Shown in pieces: positions 53,643 through 64,000 of a stretch of 64,000 bases of DNA. The notes beneath the pieces are model-generated. The model did no database searches. It had not been told where the DNA came from and was given only the letters and a program-made list of their open reading frames with translations. The DNA is from Marsupella aquatica (taxonomy: Eukaryota; Marchantiophyta). A program made the translations under genes and the position numbers. Location of the stretch: positions 23,498,001 to 23,562,000 of the forward strand of contig OZ316895.1 in assembly GCA_973895155.1 (NCBI GenBank), in the 5' to 3' direction. Position 1 is the stretch's first letter, and each line of letters begins with the position of its first letter.

Positions 53643-56600
53643 AATGCGCAACCATCTCAACAAATGTTACCACGAAGGTTGAGAGCAACATATTGGGAGA
53701 TGGGTATGCCAGAAGAGGGAGAACCATCAGAGGGTGATTCCTCATCAAGTAATGATGTAGGTGGTGCTGATGAGGAAGCCGCACCTCGGACTGATGACCA
53801 GGTCATGCATGATCAAGATAGAGCCATGGATGACTTCATGGTTGATTGGTTTGGTGCCGATGTTGAGGATGATGTGCCTCACATTGGTCATGAGGTTGGC
53901 CCTTCAAATGACCCACGGCCACAACATACTCCAGAGGGACAACAACAATGGAAAGAGGCAGAGGAACATGCTCGAACACCTATTTTTGAGGGTGCTCGGT
54001 TGAGCCGTCTTTCTGCCATATTGGGGCTCTTGAACATTCAAGCCAAACACAAGACAAGCAATTCTATGTTATCAGACATATTTGAATATTGTCATGACTT
54101 GATGTTACCCTCGGAGAATGTGTTGCCAGGGACCTGGAAGGATGCAAAGAAGGTTCTCTCATCCATTGGTATGGATTACCATATTATTCATGCCTGTGTG
54201 AATGATTGCATGTTATTTCACGGGGATACAGCCCATATCACAGAATGCACAGTGTGTCATGAGCCACGGTATGAGCCAAACATGCTAACCCAGAAGGTAC
54301 CAAGGAAAGCAGTTTGTTGGTTCCCCATAATTCCTCGCTTGTTGCACATGTATAGATGTTCTTACTTGGCCGAGTTGATGGTATGGCACAAGAAACATCG
54401 TTCGGAGCCCGGTGTCATGCGATTACCAGTTGACTCTCCTGCTCATAAACATGTGGAATCAACATGGCCAGATTTTGAGCGTGACCCTCGGCATGTGCGA
54501 CTGGGGTTGGCATCAGATGGAGTTAGCCCTCATTCACTTGGAGGGAAGGGGAGACCTACATCGGTCTGGCCTGTGGTTCTCATGAATTACAACCTTCCAC
54601 CATGGTTGTCCATGAAAAAGGGTTTTTTGTTGCTATCTTTGATTATCCCAGGGCCAAAGAAGGTGAAGAACATGGACACCTATTTGACATTACTGGTTCA
54701 GGAACTCCAGAAATTATGGGAAGGAGTATGGGCATATGATGGTCGAAAGACTACAGGGGGTACCCCACGGGTTTTCAAACTCAAAGGGGTTTGTATGTGG
54801 ACCATGCATGACTACCCAGGTAAGAACTTTGTTGTTTAAATGCATCATATTCTAATGCATGGTATCCCCTCATTTCCATGTGCTAATCCTAACATAATGT
54901 GTGTTTATATGACCAGGATTTGGCTTTGTGAGTGGGTTGCAAACCCAAGGCTACAAGGCTTGCTCCACTTGTGGCCCAAGCCTTGGTGATGTAGCCAAGT
55001 ATTCATCACATCTTCGCAAGATTGTTTATCTTGGGCATACAAAGTTTCTTCCAATGGGACATCAGATGAGGCGTGACCCACTACTATTTTCCTCTATTGA
55101 TATGCCCTTTGGTGACGAGCGTGATGTACCTGAGCCAACAACTTTTACACACTGGAAAGACATGGCTGCAAGAGTGGCAGACCCAGAGGATCCCATGCAA
55201 TTTGATGGTAGTGGCTTGACAAGGTGGAGTATATTAACCACTTTGCCCTATTGGGGTGAGTTGAAGATCCGCCATCTATTAGACCCCATGCACATTGAGG
55301 GAAATGTGGGAAAGGCTTTGATAAAGGCTTTCTATGGAGAGAAAGACACTAACTTCAGGGAGGCTTGTGAGGATCTTGAGATGCATCCAGACGTGTGGGT
55401 CATAAGTGATCCTATCACAGGGATCGAGCATCGACCTTCAGCTCCATGGGTGCTTCCTATTGGCCAGAGAAGGGAGTTTCAGAATCGCATAGGAGACATG
55501 CGGTTTCCTACTGGTTATGGTGCCAATCTCCGAAAGGCCTTTGGGATGGAGGACAATCATAAGTGGCCAAGGTATCTCAAGACACATGACTACCATAGGT
55601 TATTGCAGCACATATTGCCTGTGGCCATAATAGGTTTGGCAAGTGAAGAAGTGCAAGATGCCCTTTGGTCATTGGGAAAACTATTGAGATGGGTATGCTC
55701 TAAGGAGATATATACTGATGAGATCCCTGGGATGGAGGTTTTGGTAGCAGAGGTGGTATGCAAGTTGGAGAAGGCCCTTCCTCCTTCCTTTTTTGACTGT
55801 CAAGTGCATTTACTTGTTCATCTTGTTCATGAGGTGGCCATTGCAGGTCCTGTGCATTGTCGGTGGATGTATTGGCTAGAACGATACATGGCAGTGTTAA
55901 AAGGTTATGTACGTAACCGTGCACGGGTTGAGGGAAGCATGGCTACAGGATACTTAGCAGCTGAGAGTATGTTCTATTGTAGTAACATATTGGCCACAAT
56001 TGATTGTACCTCTCCCCGTACTTGGGTAGAGGAGAGGGAAGATGAAGAGGATCGTTTAACAGGTGCTAGGAAAACTCGCATGTTGACATCAGTGGAGGTG
56101 AAACAACTGACCACATTCATGTTGAGTAACAGCACTATCATGGAAGAATGGAGGGATTTCTATGAGGATGCCAAAAGTAACAGCACAAGACCAAGGATTT
56201 TTCCAAAGTACCTTGACTATATGAAGGAGAAGTTAGTTGAGGTGGATGACATGGTGGTCAGGGGAGAGAGTGTATTACATTTTCCGGCTATCACAGATGA
56301 TGTTCGTACCATTGTTCATGGTCCCTTGAGAGTGGTTACAACAAGGACAGCAATGTGGACACAAGGAAGACATTTCAGGTGATCTCCATCTACCTTAGTA
56401 ACCTTTGATTTGAATCACTTGGTTTAATTTAATTCATTTGTAATACAAGCACGTATATTGAAGAGGCAGATTCTTGGTGTGTTCAATTAATTGGAATATG
56501 TTTGTGTCTATTTTTGTGTAACATATCCTTATGGTTTGATGGATTTTAGGATTTCTTCCCTTGATGAGAAGAGGGGTCGTACCTTTGATTGTGGAGTTCA

Positions 56601-57036
56601 AGGACAATTCTCTCAAGATTCCCGCAGCAGTCGGCATGACACAAATATTATTCGAGATGTTGTGCCACATTATGGAAAGGTAGAAGAGATTCTAGTGATA
56701 TCTTATGATGCACAATCAAAGTTTGAAGAGTATGTCTTCAAGTGCAAATGGTTCAAAGTGAACCTTGCAGGTAACAATCCTACTGTGGTTCAAGATGAGT
56801 GTGGATTTACACGACTGAAGACTTCTGCCACTAGTTTCCAGCCATCTCATTGGCAAACATCAGAGCCGTTCACTTTTCCAAGTCATGTGGAACAATGTTT
56901 CTATATTCCATACCCCCCAAACCCAGAGGAATGGTCACTTGTCATCACATATGTGCCACGGTCTCGTTCAATCGTTGGGGAAAAGCCTGATATTCTGGTT
57001 GTGTCCCAACCTGAAGATGATGAGGACCAAGTTTGA
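53643..57036 (+). CDS. TNP2-type CACTA transposase (Transposase_21 family)
   Basis: Exons 53643-54819, 54917-56378 and 56550-57036 join in phase; from the ATG at 53664 the product has 1034 residues and ends TGA. The family cuts and pastes CACTA elements. Family blocks occur in order: an acidic N-terminus; a Cys-containing segment (ECTVCHEPRYE); RLGLASDGVSPHSL with a candidate catalytic Asp; LPPWLSMKKGFLLLSLIIPGP; HDYPGFGFVSG spanning an intron; CSTCGPSLGD; LPYWGELKIRHLLDPMHIEGNV; a DUF4218-like region (HLVHEVAIAGPVHCRWMYWLE); and a DUF4216-like C-terminus (FKCKWFKVN). No internal stop or frameshift was found. The exon begins in phase 0 after a TAG-ending acceptor, so an upstream exon, most likely 52232-52489, may supply the N-terminus. 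Confidence 0.93.
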
Positions 57037-57179
57037 GGGGTCTGTGTTTGTGGATATATAGCTACACGGATATATAGTTAGATTTGATGATATGAAGATT
57101 TCTCTTCTCGGTAGAATGGAGAAATATGCGCTTCTCAATTATCAATAAACTTATGTTTTGTAAGTATATCATTTTCAAA

Positions 57180-57830
57180 TGTTGTTTTCTATATCTCCCA
57201 TCCCTACCCCACACTCACCACACCTTTTGGTAGACTTTATGCAAAGAAAACTCATGTTGCTTGTAGTCCTCTATCCTCCATGCTTTCCTAATCCCCCCTA
57301 GCTGTTCTCCTTATTACTTGTACCCACCTCCCTCCTCCTTTCTTTCATTGTCTGTCCCTCTTATTAAACCCTCCTTCCTCCTTCCTCTCCTTGTCCCAAC
57401 CCCTGGCTTTCTATTTCAACCCTATACTTTCCTTACTTTCCACCCCTGTCCCCCACTCTTACCTATACAACCTAGCTTCTCTCCTCCCTCCTAAACCTAT
57501 ACCCTTAAACCTCCCTCATTTCCTTGTCCCTCTCTAAACCAATACCCTCCCTCCTTTCCTTGTCCCTCTCTAAACCCTAAACTCCCTCCTTTTTATTTTC
57601 ACTCCCTAAATCCAAACCCTCCCTAAAACTATATCTACATACCCTTCCTCCTCCCTCATTTCCTTGTGCCCCCTAAACCTGTATCCTCCCTCTTGGATCC
57701 CTCCGTTCCTTGTCCCTCCTAGCCCCATTCCCTTCCTCCTCCTTTTCATTGTCCCTCCCTAAAAATTACATGTATCCACCCTCCTTTACCCTCCCTCCCC
57801 AATCCCATTCCTTTTCCACCTCTTTGAAGC
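57180..57830 (+). repeat. Long pyrimidine-rich tract in the right arm of the CACTA element
   Basis: About 650 bases are dominated by CCTCCCTCCTTTCC-like sequence with scattered CTAAACC and CCCTAAAC (telomere-like) units. It separates the transposase from the right subterminal motif array and has no coding potential. Confidence 0.85.
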
Positions 57831-57834
57831 GCTC

Positions 57835-58390
57835 ATAATATTTTGCGAAACATCTTGCGAAACCCCTACACCCGCAAACTCATCGCTACATTTGCGATAC
57901 TTAACAGCTCCCTAATTGCCATCATCCCCTCATCGCAAACTTCCGAAGATACCACCATCTCAAAGTTGCGAAACCAAAACATTCACAAAATGAGACCCTA
58001 GACAGGCACAGGATTTGCGAGCCTATTACTATTGCAAGTTAGCCATATATTCCACAAACATCGCTCATTTGCGAGACAATAAGACTCGCAAAATATTTTG
58101 AGATGCTTAAATATTCGCAACCATTTAGTTTTCCAGCGCATCTCAATGAATTTGCGAAGCGGTAAAGATCGCTAACTTGTTCAATGGTAATTGCTTCGGG
58201 AATGTTTTGCGATACCTGAAGTGTCGTAAAATGTTGCGATGGTCTAAGTTTCGCAATTATGTGTTGCGATGTGTGTAGATTCGCTAAGTGCGATGCGTAT
58301 CGTATCGCAAGGTTAGCGATGAGATTAATCTTGCAAAGCTTTCTTCCTCTTGTAAAACGCCTTCGCAAAATTGGCAAATATGTAGTAGTG
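57835..58390. repeat. Right subterminal motif array and terminal inverted repeat
   Basis: More than twenty copies of TTGCGA, TCGCAA and near variants occur in both orientations up to the terminal TAGTAGTG. The array is longer than on the left. Confidence 0.9.
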
Positions 58391-59120
58391 TTCCCGTCCA
58401 GAGATTTCCCTCGCCATCATGGAGAGTCACACTTACAAGAAATCTTGAGAGACGGAATATGATTTGGCATACTCTTGGAGCACTTAAAATACAAGGAAGG
58501 CAATTAAATATGGCTGATGTCTGCTCCACAAGGAAGAAGACAACAAACACCCATTCTGGTTCTACCCTTATTCTGGCTCTACCCTTACGCCCAAAAATGT
58601 GGTCCAGGAGATGGGTTATAGTCATCCATCTTATGAAACCAACTGTAGCAGTCTTTCAAGAGGCTTCATTGTCTCAATCTTCATCAATGAGGGCCTAAAG
58701 AAGATGACAAATTCTGTTATGATGGCAAGTTCTCTCAGGGCTTCATTCGCCATAGTGTTTAGGAGCATTCAATTTGGATTCAAATGGTCACCATGTGGAT
58801 GTGAAGTGGTCAATCTGCCAATGTATTTTTGTTACAAAAGTGAGGGTGTGTTAGATGCAGTAGGACCTGTTCATGTAATCCTAAGTGAAATGATGGCTGT
58901 AGACAGAGAATTATGCTGGATGTTTATCTGTCCATCTATCTCTAGGGAGAAACAAAGAGTGACAAGGAAACTGGTGACACATGAAACAGTGAACTGTCCC
59001 TGCCAGAACCTAGGGTGATAGGAGAAATGGCCAGGTGATAAGGGAGATGGCAAGGTGACATGGGATATCTCTGGACAAAGCAAATATTCAACCCATTGTC
59101 AAATACTTTAAGGTCATGCG

Positions 59121-59256
59121 TTCATTGATAATGGTGCTTGCCCAGTGATATCTCTCCACGTGTCTGGTTTAATGTCTCATTACACATGTTCATTGATAAT
59201 GGTGCTTGCCGAGTGATATCTCTCCATGTGTTTGGTTTAATGTCTCATTACACATT
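59121..59256. repeat. Two tandem copies of a 68-bp unit
   Basis: TTCATTGATAATGGTGCTTG begins both copies (59121 and 59189), which end in GTCTCATTACACAT. They differ at about four positions. Confidence 0.92.
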
Positions 59257-59839
59257 ATACAGTTGGTGTACACATTGAGCGCTACCAGCAAGAGAGGAAT
59301 CCTGTCAGGGTCAATCAAAATTCAACACAGGGCCTGAAAGTACGATCAAAGACATATGGTCTGAGTTATGAGCTATACAGTTTCCCAGGTGTCTCCCCAC
59401 ATATGCCGGTCGACATAAGGTCACCCTATACCTCATAATGGCGACCATATGACCTTAAACCTATACATTATGCTTGCTTTGTGACTTCTTTTGTTGCAAG
59501 TTGGAATGCTCCACCAGTTGGGGCATCTCTCACCAAAGCTAAGCTTGCACCCTACACTTTTAACATATTCTCCTTCCGAGCAACCATAAGCCTATCTTTT
59601 GTGCCTGGGTTTAATTTGACCTCATTGTCATGCTAAATGAGCTTCGATCTGTCGTTGCCACATGTTTAGCTTTCATGGAGTGTTCCTCTACTTTGGTCGT
59701 TGCCTATAGCCCTGGCTTTGTTGGGCCAGTTTGTTTTGTGGTGTAATTTCATAATGTCCCAGTTCCATTCCAATAAATAGGCAAATTTTACTCGGTAACA
59801 TTAAGGAGGAGGCAAAAGAGCAGGCAAAGAGAAAGGGGA

Positions 59840-59960
59840 ACAACCCAAGTGGGGCCTACGGGTCACCTCAGGAGGCCAAGGATGGCTTGTGCCCAGCAGG
59901 TCTCAAGTTCAATCCCAATCCAGTCAATTCTGCTCCTCCATGTCATATGGATTCTGTGCC
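59840..59960 (+). mobile_element. Possible SINE head (weak)
   Basis: AGGTCTCAAGTTCAATCCC resembles a pol III box B, and CACCTCAGGAGGCCAAGG about 40 bases earlier could be a decayed box A. There is no tail or target duplication to confirm it. Confidence 0.25.
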
Positions 59961-60983
59961 AAATTGGCCTGGGCGGGTCAAATGTGTTATGTGCGATAGG
60001 CTGGTTTGAAGTGGGTGAAGCCATATCATTTTCAAGCATTACCATTTAGAGAAATGGTTTTGTTGGAAGATGATAGAACAGATCAGCTTATCAGACAAAA
60101 GTTTCAGTCACCTTCATGATGCCCCTCTCCTGTCTTTGCGCGAAAGATTGTTTCCGTCCCACCCCTACAGATTGATTTCCCAATTTTGCAATGGCCAGTG
60201 GCACTTGGATGGTGAAGAATGTAATTCAGGACAATCCAGCCACACATGACTTAGACTCATCAGCTTATCCTGAATGAGACTAATTGCCTTGCTGCCAGCT
60301 AGATGTGATACAACGGGCAGTTGAAGTAGACATACACATTGAGCAGAAATAGATCGCTGAGCAAGTACCACGTGCAAATTCTGAATCTTGATTTCGTGAA
60401 TGCAGCACGACATTGAGACATTACGTGCAGAGATTCAAAACTTTCTTCACCCACCTACGCATCTATTAAATCTTCAAACCTTTCAGCACTTGCTGCTCAA
60501 CTCTCTATTGTGCATCTGAAAATGGCCTCAAACGAGAAGCTAGCTCAAATGAATGCCCGTGCTGCTGACATCACATTTTGCAAGACAGCAGCGTGATGAC
60601 CTCAACTTTCAGAGTAGGCCAAAATTGTGGAAGTGATCTTGATCCTGCTCATTCTACTGCTTTTTCTTGGGAGCAGGGGAATACGCTGTTGCAGTAGGAC
60701 CAAACATCTACCATACGGCCTTCTGAAGACATCCATTATTGGAGCATTGCCTGCAACAAGTGTCCCACTTCGGATGAGCAAGAAATATATATCTAGAACT
60801 GCAAAGTTTTAACTCCACTAAACGAGCCTCTCAAGCTACCCCTCGACATTGTCCCGTGTTTCGAGCTAAGAGCTTTTTTGAGTCATGCCGATATCTCGAC
60901 AGGCCAAGGAAACGACTATGAAATGCCGCAAAGAAGGAATCAAGGACGGTGTGACAAACCTTTCCTATTCCAACACAAACTGC

Positions 60984-63657
60984 TCAGTCTGTCTTCTTGT
61001 CAGCTGCTTTTTGATCACCATCAGCTGTTGGCACCTCTCCTTCAGATGTGCTTTCTTCAGAGACAGACTCATCAAAATCAAGTAGCTGCAGTTCAGGCAA
61101 AGACAAGTAGGCCACATGTAAGTACGCTGGTCCATTCAACATATTTATGCAATTATCTTTCAGGTAGTCCTCCATGAGATCTTTACCGCAATCGTAAGGA
61201 AAAATGATGCAGAACTTTACCGCTTTGACTTCTCCTTTCATCAAACTGTGAACAGCTACGAAACCAATAACACCTGGTACAATGTAGAGTAGAGCTGGCT
61301 GCAACACACAAAGAGGAGTAGGTTAGAGACGATAAAAAGTGAGCATTCACCTAGCTGTGGTCTTAATAACGACGTAATCTCACGTGAAACAGACGTGAAG
61401 GAGATTGGGAACATATCATTCGCTTTCAACATTTGCAGAGCTCACATGTGCAGATAGGATGTTTCCGTAAGGCTAACCTGAGCAGCTTGAAACCAATTCA
61501 TGACAACTATGGTCACCAATAATCCTGCAGTATACCCCGCAAAGGCACTGTTGAAGTAGCGTTTGCCGGTCTTCTGAGAGACGTCAAACCGTAGAGCAAG
61601 GGCTACAAAAATGCCTGTACATGGAATTCAATTAAGTCAGCAACGAGTATACATATCTGAAAGAATGAGAATTTGGAGTTTAAAATAAAATCCTGGGGAC
61701 TGACGTAACCACAAACCTGGAATGACAATGTCGCCCAAGCCCAGCATGGAGAATGGTCGGGTTATATCTCCTGTGGGAAATATCAGCTGCGGAATACACG
61801 AAACAAACAAATATCAAAATTTCGAAAGCAATGCTTCCGACCTGAAACTTCAGTTATTGGATGATGTGAAGAAAAGCCTACATTACATGGAAAGTGTCTG
61901 ACCCAGTGGCTAAGATTTAGTAGAGTATATACCCCAAACCTATCTGCCAGTGAGGAGTGCTTGAATGCCCTTTTGTGTAGACCAACTACTGCAACGCATC
62001 GAAGGGAAATGAATGATGTACCTTGATAGGAGCGTCAAATGACTTAGCAACGCTGACCATAACCGGAGTAAAGAAGACCCAAAATATGTCATAGAAAAAT
62101 AACCCTGCCTACAAAGTACCAAAACAAATTATTCAGTAATAGAACGAAAGTCTGGGTACGTTATAAACTTCGTAAGCCGAAAATAAGTAGGAGATACGCT
62201 ACACAGTAATTGCCAATTAAACTTCACTTTCTCCACAATGGGGAACGGTCCACAAAACACTCCCATCAGAGAAGTTTCGAATGAGAACATAACAAATACA
62301 TACCAGCAGGATCGCACCGATCTTGAATGATCCTAGAGACAACATCTCAATACCCTGCAGGAAATTTGCAAAGAGGCAAAGACTATTGGTCCTCCGCGAA
62401 AATCTTACGACAGGGAATTCAGGAGCTTGACCGGCATAAAACGTGAGAGATGCAAACATTGTGAATTCCAAGATGTCATTGTGTATATTTTCTTCAACAA
62501 TATTTGAAACCAAAGTGATAACAAGAGCATTAAATACCTGTATGGAGAAGGCCAACCCCAGTGTATTGTTTGCCAGCCAATGCTTCTTCAAGACATACCA
62601 GACACAAAAAAAGGTGCCTGGAATGCCTGCAATGACCTGCGACTTGGTGAACACCACCTCCACTTCTGCATTGTATCCAAGGCAATTAGTTTTGGCAACG
62701 TATAAGTCAGCTCATCGGTGTGCCACAAACTATTTGAAGACTTTCGTTTTCGGGAAGACATTATCTCTCTCCGGCCATCAAATGAAAGCATGTGCACATG
62801 GATAGGCTAAGAATGGTTTTGGCACATATTCGCTGTGTCAACACAACTGGTACAAATTATTTCAAAGGGATCGAAGTGACCAGTTCAACAGGCAAGGAAT
62901 TACGAAAGAGAAAATGCGCAAAACTTCGGGAAATCTCACTTTTGAAATAGGGGAGATCCCAGGTGATAGGGACATCATTCCAACTTGGGGGCAGGAAGCT
63001 GTCAATCACCGGTAATATTGTTGCACTGCAAAACATCAATAGATGTAAACCAGATGGTAAGCACACAATCTGCAACATTCACGTCTCAACATATTGCTCC
63101 AATATTCAAGGCTATCCAAAAACACAAATCTCTCTGAGACGGTCATGAACCGTTTGGTAGAAATGAAACAAAGTGAACAATAACATCTAACGTTCAGACT
63201 GATGCAGAAAAGGATAGCTTAGCATTGCCCACAAAATTAGTGATTTTGAGCCCACATACGATAGCGCAAGAATGCCCAGAACAAAGAAGTAGACCGTGAG
63301 GACTGTGTTGATCAGATCCTTCGGAAGGAACTTGAATAGAAGGAAAAGCGAGAAAAGAACAGCACTCCCAATGAATGGAAAGCGCATTGCGTGCTCCTTC
63401 GACATTGTTTCCTGCAATACACAGACAGCCCTTAGAGGTGCATCAAAACCCTACGTGAATTTTCACCTTGAGTCAAACAGCCTATCCAGCCAAAATTAAA
63501 GAGCTAGAAAAAAGCAGATTAAAGGAGGCAGAGAAACTTACAGTAGGAGGCGCAGGCTTGACAGAGCGGTGGCAACCAATGAACACAGTCAGGCATGCTG
63601 TTGCTATCACATTGAAGTTCGGGTTCACTGTCACTACCAGAGGTGCCAGAGTCAAAC
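60984..63657 (-). CDS. SPP: Signal peptide peptidase (intramembrane aspartyl protease), 5' end missing
   Basis: Ten minus-strand exons join in phase: 63542-63657, 63260-63411, 62940-63025, 62538-62665, 62304-62354, 62022-62108, 61717-61786, 61478-61614, 61221-61298 and 60984-61085, encoding about 335 residues to a TGA. The enzyme cleaves signal-peptide remnants and other type II membrane segments within the ER membrane. Diagnostic motifs are FFYDIFWVFFTP with the first catalytic Asp, SMLGLGDIVIPG with the second, and the PAL motif in PALLYIVPG. MSKEHAMRFP, KKHWLANN and GIEMLSLGSFK match plant SPP almost exactly. About nine hydrophobic segments are present. The C-terminal tail is short and acidic, without the KKXX signal of some homologues. 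The first exon, expected to encode about 13-15 residues before GLTLAPLVV, was not found and may lie upstream of the window edge or in a long first intron. Confidence 0.93.
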
Positions 63658-64000
63658 CTGCAAACGAAAGGTGTACAAAAGATGCCGTGCTTAAGATCAA
63701 GCTCAAAACATCTGAACTCCACGGGCCAAATATATTTTTTGCGCTCGCTGTGATCCTTAAGGGAACCAAGGCCACACCTGATGGCTAATACAGCACAGCT
63801 GTGGCTGATGTACAGGAACATTCCCAAACCTTACCAACGGCATACTGCAAACCTACAAGGTGTGGCTTTGAATTTAAATTGGCGTAAATTGAACTCCCAA
63901 GAAGCAAGATAGAATCCCAGACTGATGCTTGAACCCGGTTATTTCGCACATTGCAAGCTCCCATTGCCTTCGCACATTGACGAAGACAAGGCTGGATGCA
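63658..64000 (-). other. First intron or upstream region of SPP
   Basis: A splice acceptor (TTTGCAG) ends at 63658. Upstream to the window edge I see no exon that would supply the expected N-terminus in the right phase. Confidence 0.5.

Larger units (their letters stand above)
47496..58390 (+). mobile_element. CACTA (En/Spm-type) DNA transposon with a SET-domain gene
   Basis: The left end reads CACTACAACACTATGCACC, the right end GGCAAATATGTAGTAGTG, whose reverse complement CACTACTACATATTTGCC matches the left end over the first dozen bases with two changes. A 3-bp target duplication TTC flanks it (47493-47495 and 58391-58393), the size expected for CACTA. Both ends are packed with short TTCGCAA/TTGCGAA-type motifs. 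Inside are a minus-strand gene (48231-50382), a SET-domain gene (52232-53431) and a TNP2-type transposase (53643-57036). Total length is 10,895 bp. The transposase frame is open, so the copy might still be active. Confidence 0.95.
58394..60983. other. Intergenic right of the CACTA element
   Basis: No gene is recognised. It includes a 68-bp tandem duplication (59121-59256) and a weak SINE-like segment (59840-59960). Short open frames such as 58599-59018 (+) and 60165-60413 (-) resemble no family. The end nearest 60983 will be 3' UTR of the signal peptide peptidase gene. Confidence 0.4.

Noticed and set aside
59345-59455. CATATGGTC and GACCATATG as terminal inverted repeats of a MITE
   Set aside because: Only nine matching bases and no target duplication.
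63784-63827. MFLYISHSCAVLAI as the SPP first exon
   Set aside because: Joined at the nearby donor it leaves the wrong phase for the next exon and does not resemble SPP N-termini.

Overview
This window is nuclear DNA of a streptophyte, most likely a land plant. Four host genes are spliced with GT-AG introns and are typical of plants: a GPI-anchored COBRA-like protein, plastid GAPDH subunit A with a transit peptide, a YY1-type zinc-finger factor and a signal peptide peptidase. Short introns and a single-exon SnoaL/NTF2-like gene would fit a bryophyte or another non-seed plant, but I cannot fix the species. Gene density is low and a large share of the window is transposon or repeat.

Layout. 1-7.7 kb: no recognisable gene, ending in the upstream region of the COBRA-like gene (7732-9850, +). 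9.9-13.3 kb: no gene. 13.3-15.4 kb: GAPA (-), followed upstream by two blocks of degenerate tandem repeats (15.8-17.4 kb). 19.46-29.73 kb: a Ty3/gypsy-type retrotransposon (+). 32.1-32.5 kb: SnoaL-like gene (+). 35.2-39.8 kb: YY1-like gene (-) with five exons. 41.8-45.3 kb: local tandem repeats, a tRNA-derived SINE candidate and a 340-bp solo LTR with a 5-bp target duplication. 47.5-58.4 kb: a complete CACTA DNA transposon (+) bounded by CACTA termini and a TTC target duplication. 61.0-63.7 kb: signal peptide peptidase (-), with its first exon not found.

The two large transposons are the most unusual content. The Ty3/gypsy element carries a cytosine-5 DNA methyltransferase domain (DNMT3/DRM-like motif order) in frame between protease and reverse transcriptase, plus a PHD finger after integrase. 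The CACTA element carries a SET-domain gene directly upstream of its TNP2-type transposase; a common first exon could be spliced in phase to either one. So two unrelated mobile elements 18 kb apart have each acquired a chromatin-modification domain. The retroelement reading frame is broken by TAG and TGA codons and frameshifts, whereas the CACTA transposase and SET frames are open.

Other unusual signals are 5S-rRNA-like sequence in antisense within a tandem 640-bp repeat of the retroelement leader, an atypical arrangement of its terminal repeats, and internal as well as terminal clusters of the TTCGCAA-type motif in the CACTA element. Exon joins were worked out by hand from splice sites, phase and family conservation.
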